A DNA stretch of 64,000 nucleotides, from assembly GCF_027319265.1 (NCBI RefSeq), contig NZ_DAHVNP010000070.1, positions 1-64,000 on the forward strand, given 5' to 3'. The position numbers and the translations under genes were made by a program. Source of the stretch: Ferrimicrobium sp. GTDB taxonomy: Bacteria; Actinomycetota; Acidimicrobiia; Acidimicrobiales; Acidimicrobiaceae. Shown piece by piece: positions 54,207 to 63,961 of this stretch (positions are counted from its first letter, which is position 1; each line of letters opens with the position of its first letter). Under the pieces are notes generated by a model. The model was not told the origin of the DNA. It was given only the letters and a program-made list of their open reading frames with translations, and did no database searches.

Positions 54207-54950
54207 ATGAACGCCGACCGACTACAAACCATTGATGGGCTGATGGCCAACATCGAGAGACTCGCACGGGAACTTCCTGGCAGCAACCCAATCCCAACGT
54301 GCCCCGGCTGGACCGTCGACGATCTGGTCAACCACCTTGCGATCGTGCTCTCTCGTATGCAAGTTCGGATTGAGACCAACGCTGACCCGGAGCCAAACAC
54401 CATGCCTTCCGAACCGCCCATCGGCATGCCTACCTACGAGTGGCTTGCGAGGACCTATCGCGATCTGAAAGAGACCCTGCTTGCACACGACATGGATGAT
54501 CCGGCCTGGAATTGGACCGGGGAGAATCAGCGGGTCAGTTGGTACCTGCGTCGGCTTGCCCACGAACTCGCCATCCACCTCGTAGATCTCGATGCGGCCT
54601 CCCCGACACCATCACGCCCTGAAGCGCTCGGCATCGATCCTCTCTTGGCCGCAGACGGACTCGATGAACTTATCACCGTCTTCTTGCCGAGCCGAGCTCG
54701 ATCAGCACCCCAACTCGTCGATCCGCCTCGCCTATTGAGCTTCATCCCTACCGACGAGGTTGGAAGACCGTGGTCGATCGAACTCGACCAGCAGGGTCTA
54801 CGCGCTGTCGATCCTGTGGGTTCACCAGACGCCACCGTCAAGGGAACCAGCATCGAACTCTACCTCTTTGGTTGGAACCGACCAACAACAGGCCTGTCCA
54901 TCACTGGAGACACTGCCACCGTTCAAGCCTTCTCTGCAATCCCGCGCTGA
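54207..54950 (+). CDS. Maleylpyruvate isomerase N-domain / DinB-like (TIGR03083) protein
   Basis: A 247-residue protein with an N-terminal DinB-type helical bundle: LVNHLAI with a metal His, the motif CPGWTVDDL, and HELAIHLVDLD with further His, as in mycothiol-dependent maleylpyruvate isomerase and related thiol-S-transferases of actinobacteria. The C-terminal part (about 165-245) resembles the SCP2-like domain often fused there (DEVGRPWSIELDQQGLRAVD, GTSIELYLFGWNR). Probable mycothiol-linked enzyme; the substrate is unknown. GGAG lies five bases before the ATG. Confidence 0.8.
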   Translation: MNADRLQTIDGLMANIERLARELPGSNPIPTCPGWTVDDLVNHLAIVLSRMQVRIETNADPEPNTMPSEPPIGMPTYEWLARTYRDLKETLLAHDMDDPAWNWTGENQRVSWYLRRLAHELAIHLVDLDAASPTPSRPEALGIDPLLAADGLDELITVFLPSRARSAPQLVDPPRLLSFIPTDEVGRPWSIELDQQGLRAVDPVGSPDATVKGTSIELYLFGWNRPTTGLSITGDTATVQAFSAIPR

Positions 54951-55515
54951 GATACCGGTGTTCGTGGATGCTCATAGCGAGAGGATCCGCCACAAGACGT
55001 CCTGCGAGAACCAGGGGACCGCTTGCGGGGAACACTCGAGAGACCAGCGGTTCCAGGAGGTAATCGTCAGGTCCTGTAGGAAGCGGTTGCACCAAATCCC
55101 CAGTACGAGAGATGCGTGTGAACTCCTATGAACCCACTCATGTGATCGGTCACAACACTCACCATGCGCTCGATGACACGCCCAGCAGCATCGTCCGGCC
55201 TCGACCTTCCGATCCTCGGAGGAGCACAGGGCATCCCTCGCATCGACCCACCACCGTCACGGTCGCTGGTTGCCGAGCACTCAAGTGCCAACATGGTCGC
55301 CATGAGCGTGCTTGGGACCGCAACGACCGGACGAAATGACAAACTCACGATCACCAGAAGGCTCCACGATTCAGCGCGGGGATGGATCTCCCTTGACCAC
55401 CCCTCCCATCATGGGAGAGGGCAAAGTCGGCGCCAAAACTACCCTGATCGCTGCTCGTGGTCGTTGGCTAGGCTATGGTTACATCCAACGGGGGTTCCTA
55501 ACGAGAGGGGAAGAG
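54951..55515. other. Intergenic region upstream of the peptide ABC operon
   Basis: No gene is supported; in-frame extension of the binding-protein gene across 55312-55515 lacks signal or motifs. The region contains the TGTGA palindrome listed separately and a small hairpin (CTCCC-ATCAT-GGGAG, 55403-55417). Confidence 0.4.
55141..55154. promoter_or_regulatory. TGTGA-N4-TCACA palindrome, possible regulator site
   Basis: TGTGATCGGTCACA has perfect outer arms with a four-base spacer, shorter than the six bases of CRP sites. It lies about 360 bp before the binding-protein gene of the peptide importer. The cognate protein is unknown. Confidence 0.3.
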
Positions 55516-57093
55516 ATGGCTCGTTCGCTTCGACATCTTGCACAGACGACCGCACTGGTGGCTAGCGCCGCACTCATGCTGGCGGCGTGTGGATCCACGA
55601 GTTCAACTGCACCATCGTCGACGAACAAGAGCACTCCGCTCCAGATGCTGACCATCGGCTCCTCCAATGTCTTTCCGCCGACGCTCAACCCCACCGCCAA
55701 CGCCTCACAGGCCATCGATGAGGTCATCGATTACAACGTACTCCAACACCTTGTCCAGCTTGCACCCAATGGATCGATCGTCCCGGTGTTGGCCAGCTCG
55801 TACACGGTGAGCGACGCAAACAAGGTCTACACCTTCACCATCCGCAAAGGCGTAACCTTCTCGAACGGTAATCCGCTCACACCAGCTGACGTCGTCTTCA
55901 GCATGAAACGGGTATACGCCCCTGGCTCGACCTACCCCTACGGCAAGATCTTTGACGTCTCCTCCGTAGAGCAGGTGGGTTCCGATCAGGTGCGTGTGAC
56001 GCTGACGACGCCAAGTTGGAACTGGCTCTATGACTTAGCCGCCTACTCCAACGGCGTTATCCTCGACCCATCGACAGTATCGACCTTGGCAACCGATCCC
56101 ATCGGGACGGGTCCCTTCAAGGTGACCGGTGAGGTCTCGAACTACTCGGTGTCGTTAGCGAGGAACAACCAATACTGGGGATACAAGCCCCATGTCTCGG
56201 GTGTGGTCTTCCGCTACTTCTCCAACGCTGACTCCTTGAATGCAGCGCTGCAAAGCGGTGAGGTAAACATGATCGACAACCTCTCTGCGCCATCGGATGC
56301 GACGCTGTTCAAATCGAATCCAAAGTATAAAGTTGTCTCCAGTCTCACCAACGGCAAGGTTCAGATGACGCTGAACAACACCTATGGACCGCTCAGCAAC
56401 AAATTGGTACGCCAGGCCATCCTCTTCGCAACCGATCGCAAGGCGATCATGAATGCCGCATCGGGTGGCTACGGACTGATCGACGGCACCGATACCGTGC
56501 CCGCCGATCCGTACTACATCAACCTCGCCAGCGAATACCCCTACAACGTCACCAAGGCTAGGAAGTTGATGGCAGAGGCGGGTTATTCCAAGGGGTTTTC
56601 GCTTCAGTTGGTCCTGCCACCGTACTTCTATGCCAAGCTAGCTGCTCCGCTGCTCGTCTCTGAACTCGGTGCCATTGGCATCAAGGTCAGTGTCTCCACG
56701 ATCGATTTTCCCCTCTGGATCTCCCAGGTCTTTGAGGGGGGCGACTTCCAGGCGACCATCATCGACCAGGCGGAAGGGCGAGACGTCTCCAACTATGGGA
56801 CCACCGGCTACTACTGGCACTATGCCAAGACGCCTGAGATTGCCAGTGAGCTGACCGCCGCAAACGCCGCGCCCACAAAGGCACAGTGGATTGCGGGTTA
56901 CCAGAAGGTGCTCAAGCAGATCACCGCCGATGCGGTCAACGATTGGCTCTACATCGCACCCTTCATCACCGTCATCGACAAAAACATCGTAGGCATCCCC
57001 ACCAGCGCCTACACGGAGTCCTACAATCTCTCCTATGTTGGAATCGGTGGCACGATCCCCACTTCAGCCAAACAGCTTGGCTACCTCAGTTAA
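55516..57093 (+). CDS. Peptide/nickel ABC transporter substrate-binding lipoprotein
   Basis: A 525-residue family 5 (DppA/OppA-type) solute-binding protein. Lipoprotein signal with L-A-A-C near residue 25, then LTIGSSNVFPPTLNP, FTIRKGVTFSNGNPLTPADVVFSMKRV (the family signature), DPIGTGPFKVTGE and NNTYGPLSNKLVRQAILFATDRKAIM. It is anchored outside the membrane and delivers oligopeptides or similar solutes to the permease genes that follow. The ATG 55516 is chosen because it starts the signal peptide and has a GGGGA site. First gene of the importer operon. Confidence 0.92.
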   Translation: MARSLRHLAQTTALVASAALMLAACGSTSSTAPSSTNKSTPLQMLTIGSSNVFPPTLNPTANASQAIDEVIDYNVLQHLVQLAPNGSIVPVLASSYTVSDANKVYTFTIRKGVTFSNGNPLTPADVVFSMKRVYAPGSTYPYGKIFDVSSVEQVGSDQVRVTLTTPSWNWLYDLAAYSNGVILDPSTVSTLATDPIGTGPFKVTGEVSNYSVSLARNNQYWGYKPHVSGVVFRYFSNADSLNAALQSGEVNMIDNLSAPSDATLFKSNPKYKVVSSLTNGKVQMTLNNTYGPLSNKLVRQAILFATDRKAIMNAASGGYGLIDGTDTVPADPYYINLASEYPYNVTKARKLMAEAGYSKGFSLQLVLPPYFYAKLAAPLLVSELGAIGIKVSVSTIDFPLWISQVFEGGDFQATIIDQAEGRDVSNYGTTGYYWHYAKTPEIASELTAANAAPTKAQWIAGYQKVLKQITADAVNDWLYIAPFITVIDKNIVGIPTSAYTESYNLSYVGIGGTIPTSAKQLGYLS

Positions 57094-57166
57094 CCACATG
57101 AAGCTGGGGCTGTCTGTCGCCAGAGGAAGAGGTCGATCGCGGGTCTATCGATGACAGGGGTCCACA

Positions 57167-58180
57167 TTGCTCATCGCTGAGCTGCCAAAGGCGGGCGACG
57201 TCGCCACGCGGCGTCGGGTACACGCTCACGAACTCCGAAGGTTCCTCATACGGCGTCTCGCCACACTCCTCATCACTCTGTTTCTCGCCTCGGTGCTCGT
57301 CTTCTGGATCCTCAATATCCTGCCCGGTAAGCCTGCGCAGGTCATTCTCGGAACCCAGGCTACGCCGAGTGCCGTGGCGGCCCTCACCGCAAAATTGGGA
57401 CTCAACCGCCCGCTAGTGGCGCAGTATTTTCACTGGATCCACGGACTTTTGACGTTGCACTTAGGAGACTCCTATATCTCCTCACAACCAATCGCCCCAG
57501 TCATCGGAGCAGCCCTTGAGGTGACCGGTCCACTGATACTGGGTGGGCTCCTCGTGGGCCTCTTGATCGCCGTACCTCTTGGCATCGCCAGCGCAATTCG
57601 CCACACGAAACGCTCAGGCGTCGTACTCTCCGGGCTCGCCCAAGTTGGCATCGCAATACCAAACTTTGTACTCGGAATCCTGTTGATCATCGTGTTCGCC
57701 GTCGATCTCAAGGTGCTGCCAGCAAGTGGCTTCACCACCTGGTCTACCAGCGTAACGGGGGCGCTGCAGTCGTTGATTCTGCCAGCGATCTCGCTCGGAC
57801 TCGTCGAGGGTGCGATTCTGGCGCGCTACATCCGCACCTCAGTGGTGGAGGTGTTAGGTGCCGACTTTCTTCGTACCGCTCGCGCGAAGGGGCTTCGCCC
57901 CAACCAGGCCCTCATTCGTCACGGGCTTCGCAATGCCAGCATCCCAGTGCTCACCGTCCTTGGCCTCGAACTCTCCGGGCTCATCATCGGAGCGGTCGTC
58001 ATCGAAGCCGTCTTTACCCTCCCCGGCCTCGGAAGTCTCCTGCTCTCGAGTGTGGCGAATCGTGACCTCATCACCGTCCAAGACATCGTCATGCTCGTCG
58101 CAGCCACCGTCCTGGTCGTCAATCTTATCGTCGACCTGCTCTATCGGATCATCGATCCTCGCATGGGGCTACGTTCATGA
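57167..58180 (+). CDS. Dipeptide/oligopeptide ABC transporter permease (DppB type)
   Basis: A 337-residue permease with six helices; N-terminal FLIRRLATLLITLFLASVLVFWIL, then LGLNRPLVAQYFHWI, and the EAA loop region with FLRTARAKGLRPNQALIRHGLRNASIPVLTVLGLELSGLIIGAVVIEAVFTLPGLG. Start is TTG 57167 with GGGG seven bases upstream; no ATG fits. Its end overlaps the next permease by ATGA. With the DppC-type partner it forms the membrane channel. Confidence 0.9.
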   Translation: MLIAELPKAGDVATRRRVHAHELRRFLIRRLATLLITLFLASVLVFWILNILPGKPAQVILGTQATPSAVAALTAKLGLNRPLVAQYFHWIHGLLTLHLGDSYISSQPIAPVIGAALEVTGPLILGGLLVGLLIAVPLGIASAIRHTKRSGVVLSGLAQVGIAIPNFVLGILLIIVFAVDLKVLPASGFTTWSTSVTGALQSLILPAISLGLVEGAILARYIRTSVVEVLGADFLRTARAKGLRPNQALIRHGLRNASIPVLTVLGLELSGLIIGAVVIEAVFTLPGLGSLLLSSVANRDLITVQDIVMLVAATVLVVNLIVDLLYRIIDPRMGLRS

Positions 58181-59079
58181 ACGAACGCATCACCACCGCA
58201 ACGACGGGCACCGATGAGCCGTCGCCACGCCCTGGTGTGACAAAACCTTCACGCCTACGGTTACTCCTATCGAGTCCGAGCGCAACCGCGGGTGCCATCA
58301 TCGTCGGCATCGCCATCATCGTCGCCATCGTCTCGATCTGGTGGACACCGTATGGTCCTCTGGCTGTGAACACAGCTGCAGAGTTTCTCCGTCCGAGTCT
58401 TGCGCATCCACTTGGTACCGATGAGTATGGCCGAGACGTACTCTCGCGGCTGATGACGGGGACGCAGATCACCCTGTTGTCGAGTCTGGGTGCGGTTGCC
58501 ATCGCTCTGGTGATTGGGGTGCCGGCCGGTCTCGTCGCTGCCTTCCGGCGCGGAGCGACTGGCGAGATCATTATGCGAGGGGCCGACCTGCTCTACTCCT
58601 TTCCTGCCCTCCTGGCCGCTATCACGTTGGTGGCCGCACTCGGTGCGTCTACCCTCACAGCCACCCTGGCCATCGGGATCGCCTCGATTCCCGTCTTTGC
58701 GAGGGTCACTCGATCGACTGCACTGGGCATTCTCTCAACCGACTACGTGCTCGCTGCGCGGGCCTATGGGCGCTCGAACATCCAGATCGCCCGGCGACAT
58801 GTCCTGCCAAACATCATGCCAATTCTGGTAGCGCAGATCGCGCTCCTCCTTTCGGTGACCATTTTGGCGGTTGCCGCACTCTCGTACCTAGGCCTTGGCA
58901 CACCACCACCCGCCCCGACCTGGGGCGGCATGCTCGAAAGCGCGCAGAACTACCTCTATCAAGACCCACTCCTGGCCCTCTGGCCCGGTCTCGCTATCGC
59001 CGTGACGGTCTTCGGCCTCAATGCGCTTGGCGATGGGTTGCGCGATATTCTCGACCCCACCCTCAAGGGACGATCATGA
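58177..59079 (+). CDS. Dipeptide/oligopeptide ABC transporter permease (DppC type)
   Basis: A 300-residue permease: SWWTPYGPLAVN-type first segment, HPLGTDEYGRDVLSRLMTGTQI (the DppC hallmark), and EAA loop DYVLAARAYGRSNIQIARRHVLPNIMPILVAQIALLLSVTILAVAALSYLGLGTPPPAPTWGGML. ATGA overlaps on both sides show coupling to its neighbours. Confidence 0.92.
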   Translation: MNERITTATTGTDEPSPRPGVTKPSRLRLLLSSPSATAGAIIVGIAIIVAIVSIWWTPYGPLAVNTAAEFLRPSLAHPLGTDEYGRDVLSRLMTGTQITLLSSLGAVAIALVIGVPAGLVAAFRRGATGEIIMRGADLLYSFPALLAAITLVAALGASTLTATLAIGIASIPVFARVTRSTALGILSTDYVLAARAYGRSNIQIARRHVLPNIMPILVAQIALLLSVTILAVAALSYLGLGTPPPAPTWGGMLESAQNYLYQDPLLALWPGLAIAVTVFGLNALGDGLRDILDPTLKGRS

Positions 59080-60035
59080 GTCTGCTAGAGGTCGCCGATC
59101 TTCGGCTCTCGATCGACGACACGGAACTGCTTCGCGGCATCAGCTTCCAGATGGCGCCCGCTGAACGCCTCGGTCTCATCGGGGAGTCTGGATCAGGAAA
59201 GTCGTTAACGGCATTGACCATCATGGGTCTTCTGCCCCCGCGAGGTCGTCGCTCGGGTTCGGTACGACTAGCAGATCAGGAACTCACTGACCTCAACGAA
59301 CGACGCTACTCTCGCTTGCGCGGTGATCGGATCGCTATGATCTTCCAGGAACCGATGACCAGCTTAAACCCACTGATGCGAGTCGGAAAGCAGGTCGGCG
59401 AGGTGCTCCGGATCCATCAGGGTCTTTCTCGCAAGGCGAGTATTGCCCAGGCCATCACACTCCTTGAACGGGTCGGCTTCGACACACCAGCACAGCAAGC
59501 CCGTGCCTTTCCACATCAGCTCTCAGGAGGACAGCGCCAACGGGTGATGATCGCCACCGCGATCGCTTGCAACCCTGATCTGATCTTGGCGGACGAGCCA
59601 ACGACGGCCCTCGACGTAACCGTCCAGGCACAGGTTCTTAAACTCTTAGGAGAGCTGACCACAGAGCATGGGTGTGCCTTGATGCTGATCAGTCATGATC
59701 TTGCCGTTGTCGCTAGTGTCTGCGAGCGCATCCAGGTCATGTACGGCGGCGTGATCGTAGAATCGGGCCCTACCCATGAGTTGCTGCGTGCACCACAGCA
59801 CCCCTACACTCGCGCCCTCTTGGCTACCTCGCGGGGGATTGAGGACCTTGACCAAGAACTATTCGGGCAACTTCCGACGATCCCAGGAGTCGTTGCAGAG
59901 GCCGGTCGATTCCCTCAGGGTTGTACCTTTCGCGGCCGATGCGAACGTGAATCGGAACGCTGTCGCTCTGCGCCGTCGGCTGAGGGCACCCAACACCAGG
60001 TACGGTGCTGGCATCCCTACGGGATAAAAAGTTAA
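59076..60035 (+). CDS. Peptide ABC transporter ATP-binding protein (DppD type)
   Basis: A 319-residue ATPase: Walker [11 protein letters not shown]-loop [14 protein letters not shown], signature [14 protein letters not shown], Walker [13 protein letters not shown] and H-loop ISHDLAV. The C-terminus has the oligopeptide-transporter domain with Cys residues ([18 protein letters not shown]). Start overlaps the permease by ATGA and stops directly before the GTG of the second ATPase. Confidence 0.95.
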   Translation: MSLLEVADLRLSIDDTELLRGISFQMAPAERLGLIGESGSGKSLTALTIMGLLPPRGRRSGSVRLADQELTDLNERRYSRLRGDRIAMIFQEPMTSLNPLMRVGKQVGEVLRIHQGLSRKASIAQAITLLERVGFDTPAQQARAFPHQLSGGQRQRVMIATAIACNPDLILADEPTTALDVTVQAQVLKLLGELTTEHGCALMLISHDLAVVASVCERIQVMYGGVIVESGPTHELLRAPQHPYTRALLATSRGIEDLDQELFGQLPTIPGVVAEAGRFPQGCTFRGRCERESERCRSAPSAEGTQHQVRCWHPYGIKS

Positions 60036-60818
60036 GTGTCAAGCGCGCCCGCCACCCCATCAGCACTCTTCGCGCTTCATCAAGTCAGCCGGATCTACGG
60101 TGGAAGTCGCCGCAACGTTGTCGCTCTCGATGGCCTCAACCTAACCATCCACACGGGGGAACGTGTGGGAATCGTGGGTGAGTCCGGGTCAGGCAAAACG
60201 ACACTCGCGCGGCTCCTGGTAGCTCTCGATACGCCAAGCTCCGGTGAGCTCCTCTTCATGGGTCAACCACTCCCTGCAAAAGGAGAGCCGCTGCTCAACT
60301 TCCGCCAACAGGTGCAGATCGTCTTCCAAGATCCTTTTGGTTCCCTGGATCCGCGCCTCTCTATCGGTGCTTCGATCGAGGAACCGCTGCGGGCTCTCCG
60401 TTTGGCTGGCGATCCGCACCTGCGAGTGCAAGAGCTCCTGCGGGCTGTTGGACTCACTCCCAATACCGAGACGCTCTATCCCCATCAGCTCTCCGGAGGA
60501 CAGCGCCAGCGGGTCGCCATCGCGCGGGCTCTCGCTCCACGACCATCGGTGCTCATCGCCGACGAAGCTGTCTCGGCCCTCGACGTCTCGGTTCGAGCTC
60601 AAGTTCTTAATCTCATCGCCAACCTCGTTGCTGAGCTCGGTTTGACGCTGGTATTCATCTCCCATGACCTAGCGGTCATTCGCCACATCTGTTCACGAGT
60701 AGTCGTCCTCTATCGGGGAAAACTGGTCGAAGAGAATACCACCGAGATGCTCTTCACACACCCACAGCACCCATATACCCGAGAGTTACTGGCGTCAATA
60801 CCGCGATTGCCCGAATGA
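60036..60818 (+). CDS. Peptide ABC transporter ATP-binding protein (DppF type)
   Basis: A 260-residue ATPase: Walker A GESGSGKTT, IVFQDPFGSLDPRLSIG, signature [14 protein letters not shown], Walker B VLIADEAVSALD and H-loop ISHDLAV. It lacks the long Cys-bearing C-terminal domain, ending at PYTRELLASIPRL, so it is slightly short for DppF. GTG 60036 starts on the base after the preceding stop. Last gene of the importer operon. Confidence 0.93.
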   Translation: MSSAPATPSALFALHQVSRIYGGSRRNVVALDGLNLTIHTGERVGIVGESGSGKTTLARLLVALDTPSSGELLFMGQPLPAKGEPLLNFRQQVQIVFQDPFGSLDPRLSIGASIEEPLRALRLAGDPHLRVQELLRAVGLTPNTETLYPHQLSGGQRQRVAIARALAPRPSVLIADEAVSALDVSVRAQVLNLIANLVAELGLTLVFISHDLAVIRHICSRVVVLYRGKLVEENTTEMLFTHPQHPYTRELLASIPRLPE

Positions 60819-60861
60819 TCGCACCTGCCTGGGATGCTCGAAGGCAGTAGACTGCCCAACA

Positions 60862-61785
60862 GTGTCGTATCTCCCCTTCAACAGTGCCACGTCTCCCAAG
60901 GTGGCACTCGTCACTGGTGCCAACGGTGGCTTAGGTCGGTGGTGTAGCCTTGGACTTGCCCAGCGCGGCTCCGTGGTGATCCTCGGCTGCCGGAGTGCTC
61001 AACGCGGACAAGCAGCTATCGATTGGATTCACCAACGAGTACCAGCGGCTCATCTCGAACTACTCACGATGGACCTAGCGAACCTTTCGTCAGTTCAAGA
61101 GGCGGCGCAGGAGCTCGCCGAACGTCACGACGTCCTTGACGTCCTCGTCAACAACGCAGGGGTCATGATGCTGCCTAGAGCGATGACGGTGGATGGATTT
61201 GAGCAACAGTTTGGAATCAACTACCTTGCCCACTACGCCCTGACTGCCCAACTGTTCGAGCGGCTGCTGGCAAGCGAGACCCCAAGGGTCGTCTCGGTCG
61301 CGAGTTTGGTAGCGAATCATGGGAGCGTTCAGCTCGACGATCTCCAAGGACTCACCCATTATGGGCGCTCTCGCGCCTATGCCCAGTCCAAGCTCGCCAA
61401 CCTGCTCTTTGGCAAGGAGCTCGCACGCAGGGCAGCGGCAAAGGGTCTCTCGCTCACCAGCGTGATCGCTCATCCCGGTTTTGCTAACACTGGCCTCCAA
61501 CGACGGACCGGCCGGGCCAATCTTGGTCGAGTGGGCGAGGTCGCTATGATCGGCGCCAATCTCCTCTTTGCACAGTCTGCCGAACGAGGCGCCATACCTC
61601 TCATTCGAGCGGCGACTGACTTCACTCTTGACAATGGGACCTATCTCGGACCCGATGGATTGAAAGAACTCTGGGGCAGAAAAGCGGCCCCTGCTCACGT
61701 ACCAAAAGCCGCGCTCGATGAGGAGCTCGCACGCGAACTCTGGGAGATCTCCGCCACCCTCTCTGGCGTCAGTTTCCCACTCTAG
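60862..61785 (+). CDS. Short-chain dehydrogenase/reductase
   Basis: A 307-residue SDR of the retinol-dehydrogenase-like group: TGANGGLG at 18-25, DLANLSSV, VNNAGVMMLPRAMT, INYLAHYALTAQL, S in SVASLVAN, and Y-A-Q-S-K (Tyr-x3-Lys). C-terminal VIAHPGFANTGL and NGTYLGPDGLKELWGR are typical. GTG 60862 is used; the ribosome binding site is weak. Lies 43 bp after the importer operon, so read-through is possible. Confidence 0.9.
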   Translation: MSYLPFNSATSPKVALVTGANGGLGRWCSLGLAQRGSVVILGCRSAQRGQAAIDWIHQRVPAAHLELLTMDLANLSSVQEAAQELAERHDVLDVLVNNAGVMMLPRAMTVDGFEQQFGINYLAHYALTAQLFERLLASETPRVVSVASLVANHGSVQLDDLQGLTHYGRSRAYAQSKLANLLFGKELARRAAAKGLSLTSVIAHPGFANTGLQRRTGRANLGRVGEVAMIGANLLFAQSAERGAIPLIRAATDFTLDNGTYLGPDGLKELWGRKAAPAHVPKAALDEELARELWEISATLSGVSFPL

Positions 61786-61852
61786 CAGACCTGTACAGCT
61801 CGACTACGAAGCCGTAGTTTACACAACGGAAATTGGCAGGGCTAATCGCCCG

Positions 61853-62311
61853 TCACTCGTGATCCTGGATTCCAAGTACGAGCTGACACTCTGGGCAAAT
61901 GCCTTTGAAGACGATATCCATTCCAGTAAGTATGAAGCCGAAACGTTCAGCGTCAGGGAGTTCAACACCATCATCACCGCTTGGGTGCACGTCCTTAAAG
62001 GTTTGGCAATGGACACACAACAGATGATGATGCGCCACCGCAACATTTGGGTCATAGCGTTTTACCCCATCGTCAGCCAAGAGTACGCGGACCTCGCCCA
62101 TGCTGACAAGTTCACGTAGGGTGTTGTAAACGGTAGCCTGACTGATCTCCTCGAGCCGCTCGCGCGCAAGACTGTAGATCTCTTCAGCGCTCATATGGAC
62201 ATGGTCGCCTTGGAGCGCCTCTGCCACCACACGACGCTGGGCACTGAGTCGCCAACCCCGACTGCGCAGGCGATCAATTAACTGTTCAGGGTTTGCTACA
62301 GCCGACTCCAT
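61853..62311 (-). CDS. Fur-family regulator (FurA/PerR-like)
   Basis: A 152-residue metalloregulator with an N-terminal winged helix (RLSAQRRVVAEALQGDHVHMSAEEIYSLARERLEEISQATVYNTLREL), the metal-site segment HHHLLCVHCQTFKDV at 94-108, and two Cys pairs C99/C102 and C139/C142 for structural zinc. Combined with its operator palindromes this fits a peroxide- or iron-responsive repressor; no catalase gene is visible beside it. The ATG at 62311 follows GGAGG by only one base, so the transcript start or start codon needs checking. Confidence 0.88.
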   Translation of the reverse strand: MESAVANPEQLIDRLRSRGWRLSAQRRVVAEALQGDHVHMSAEEIYSLARERLEEISQATVYNTLRELVSMGEVRVLLADDGVKRYDPNVAVAHHHLLCVHCQTFKDVHPSGDDGVELPDAERFGFILTGMDIVFKGICPECQLVLGIQDHE

Positions 62312-62340
62312 GCCTCCAGTATAGAGACTTGTCGAAAAAC

Positions 62341-62360
62341 AGAAGTTCTGCCGTACTTCT
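62341..62360. promoter_or_regulatory. Inverted repeat in the Fur promoter region
   Basis: AGAAGT and ACTTCT are perfectly inverted with eight bases between, about 30 bp before the Fur ATG. It is a second candidate site beside the Fur box. Confidence 0.4.
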
Positions 62361-62363
62361 AGT

Positions 62364-62380
62364 TTTAGAATCGTTCTAAA
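62364..62380. promoter_or_regulatory. Fur/PerR-type box upstream of fur-family gene
   Basis: TTTAGAATCGTTCTAAA is a perfect palindrome with 7-bp arms and a 3-bp centre. Shape and base content resemble PerR/FurA boxes (TTATAAT-N-ATTATAA type). It lies about 55 bp before the start, where it could act in autoregulation. Confidence 0.55.
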
Positions 62381-62729
62381 CCCACCCCGGAACCCGCTCG
62401 TGAACTCATTGCCTTTCACAACGTTGTGCCGGACAAAAACTGACCGCCAATCCTCCGATAGAACCCATCTCGCCAATCATCAACGTGGCCGTCGTCGGTA
62501 GCATACGGATCTCATGTCCAAAGAGCAAGACTATAGCTGAGCCTGCTCAGTCGCGGTTCGGCTGTTGGGGAGTACGCCTTTGAAAGGCGTGCCGGAAACG
62601 TGTTGGAAGGAGACCGAACCGATGTGCGAGGATGATAGATCCGCGAACTACAACCGGACGATCGGCCCCTCCACCCTGGCAATGCATTCCTCTGCGTGAT
62701 CTTTGCAACCCTGCGATCTTTGCAGCGTC

Positions 62730-63176
62730 CTAGCTCTTGGCGGTCGCCACAAAGACAGGAATGTGGCGGGTCGTCTTGGTCTGATATTCCGCATAGGGCG
62801 GGAAGGCGGCAACCGCACGCTCCCACCACAACACCCGCTCCTGACCCTCAACCTGGCGAACCGTCGCATCCATGAGAAGCTCCCTATCATGGATGGTTAC
62901 TTTGTTGGGATGGGCGATGAGATTGTAGAACCAGAACGGATGTTCAGGTGCGCCGCCCTTTGAGGCGACAAGTGCATACTCGCCTTCATGCTCCACCCTC
63001 ATGAGCGGCGTTTTGCGCAACTTACCGGTCTTTGCCCCTAGGGTCCAGAGAATAATCACTGGGAGTCCGGTATCGGCTAGTGTCCCGCCTTCACGCCCAT
63101 TCGTGCGCTCATAACGTTCTACTTGATCGCGAACCCACTCTTGGGTACTCGGCTCGTACTCACCTAACAGCGCCAT
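62730..63176 (-). CDS. Deazaflavin (F420)-dependent nitroreductase family protein (Ddn-like)
   Basis: A 148-residue protein of the Ddn/F420-binding family. Seen: LTLGAKTGKLRKTPLMRVEHEGEYALVASKGGAPEHPFWFYNLIAHPNKVTIHDRE, the family core with R-K-T-P-L and the G-G-x-x-x-H-P-x-W-x-x-N-L signature. Members use reduced F420 to reduce quinones or nitro compounds. It therefore indicates an F420-making actinobacterium. The start ATG 63176 has only a weak ribosome binding site. Confidence 0.92.
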   Translation of the reverse strand: MALLGEYEPSTQEWVRDQVERYERTNGREGGTLADTGLPVIILWTLGAKTGKLRKTPLMRVEHEGEYALVASKGGAPEHPFWFYNLIAHPNKVTIHDRELLMDATVRQVEGQERVLWWERAVAAFPPYAEYQTKTTRHIPVFVATAKS

Positions 63177-63961
63177 ATCGCCAGTTTAGGAGATGGACCG
63201 CAAAAGGTCACCATCATCGATCGCTCTCGAGCCAGGAAACTTGACGATCTTGCCCTCACGAAGGTCCTGCCTCTTTCAACATCCGATCACCCTCCCACAA
63301 GTTTTGCAAAGACTCGACCTCGGATTTGTAACTTGACCAAACAGCAGCGTCGTCTCGCATCTGTCCTCGTTGTTTCTGTCAATCAGAGGTGTGTCGTGTA
63401 CGAGGGGCCGTCCATTGTCAATTTGACCCTGGAGAATGGAGTACACGGTAGTGTGGTTATTCTTTCATGACTAGCCGACTGTCCTGATTGCACATTCCAT
63501 AGCCCTGAAATGGTACTTCCCGTAAGAATTTGGAACGAGTTTCCAAAATCTCCGGGGATAGTGGACAGCGTAGCTCATGAGGGTGCCTCGAGATCGTTGC
63601 AAGAGCAAGCATCTCCCCATCAACACATACCGGTCGAGACACGTATTAGGTGAACTAGGTGCGAGTGGCCTTTCAACGGCCCTCTCTGAAGCGATTCCGC
63701 ATCCTCCGAGATGATCACCGGAGAGGCAATTGGCATCTTGCGATGATCGCGCAAAAAGTAGACGACTTGACCTGGCACTTGTAGCTTGGGTACGTAGACG
63801 CATCGCTAGATCCGGTCGAGACACTGAACGATCGAGAATCACATGGTTATCGAGGAGATCATGCACGTTTGCAATGTCGCCCACATTCGACCTTTACCAG
63901 GGTAAGGTCAGTTCTTGGTGAGTTTCGCAAACGTGGATGGGGCAATTTCGCAAACAGCCCT
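63177..63961. other. Gene-poor stretch between Ddn-like gene and tRNA
   Basis: About 785 bp with no supported gene. A 137-codon minus frame (63471-63884) has no motif, and another minus frame in the same place stays open for stretches (VPGQVVYFLRDHRKMPIASPVI), which could be a frameshifted remnant. Because it lies 3' of a tRNA, it could contain integration remnants, but no att repeat was found. Confidence 0.4.

Larger units (their letters stand above)
62312..62729. other. Divergent promoter region of the Fur gene
   Basis: Contains the two inverted repeats listed next. Between 62400 and 62729 nothing else is seen; its right end is the tail of the Ddn-like gene's 3' flank. Confidence 0.4.
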
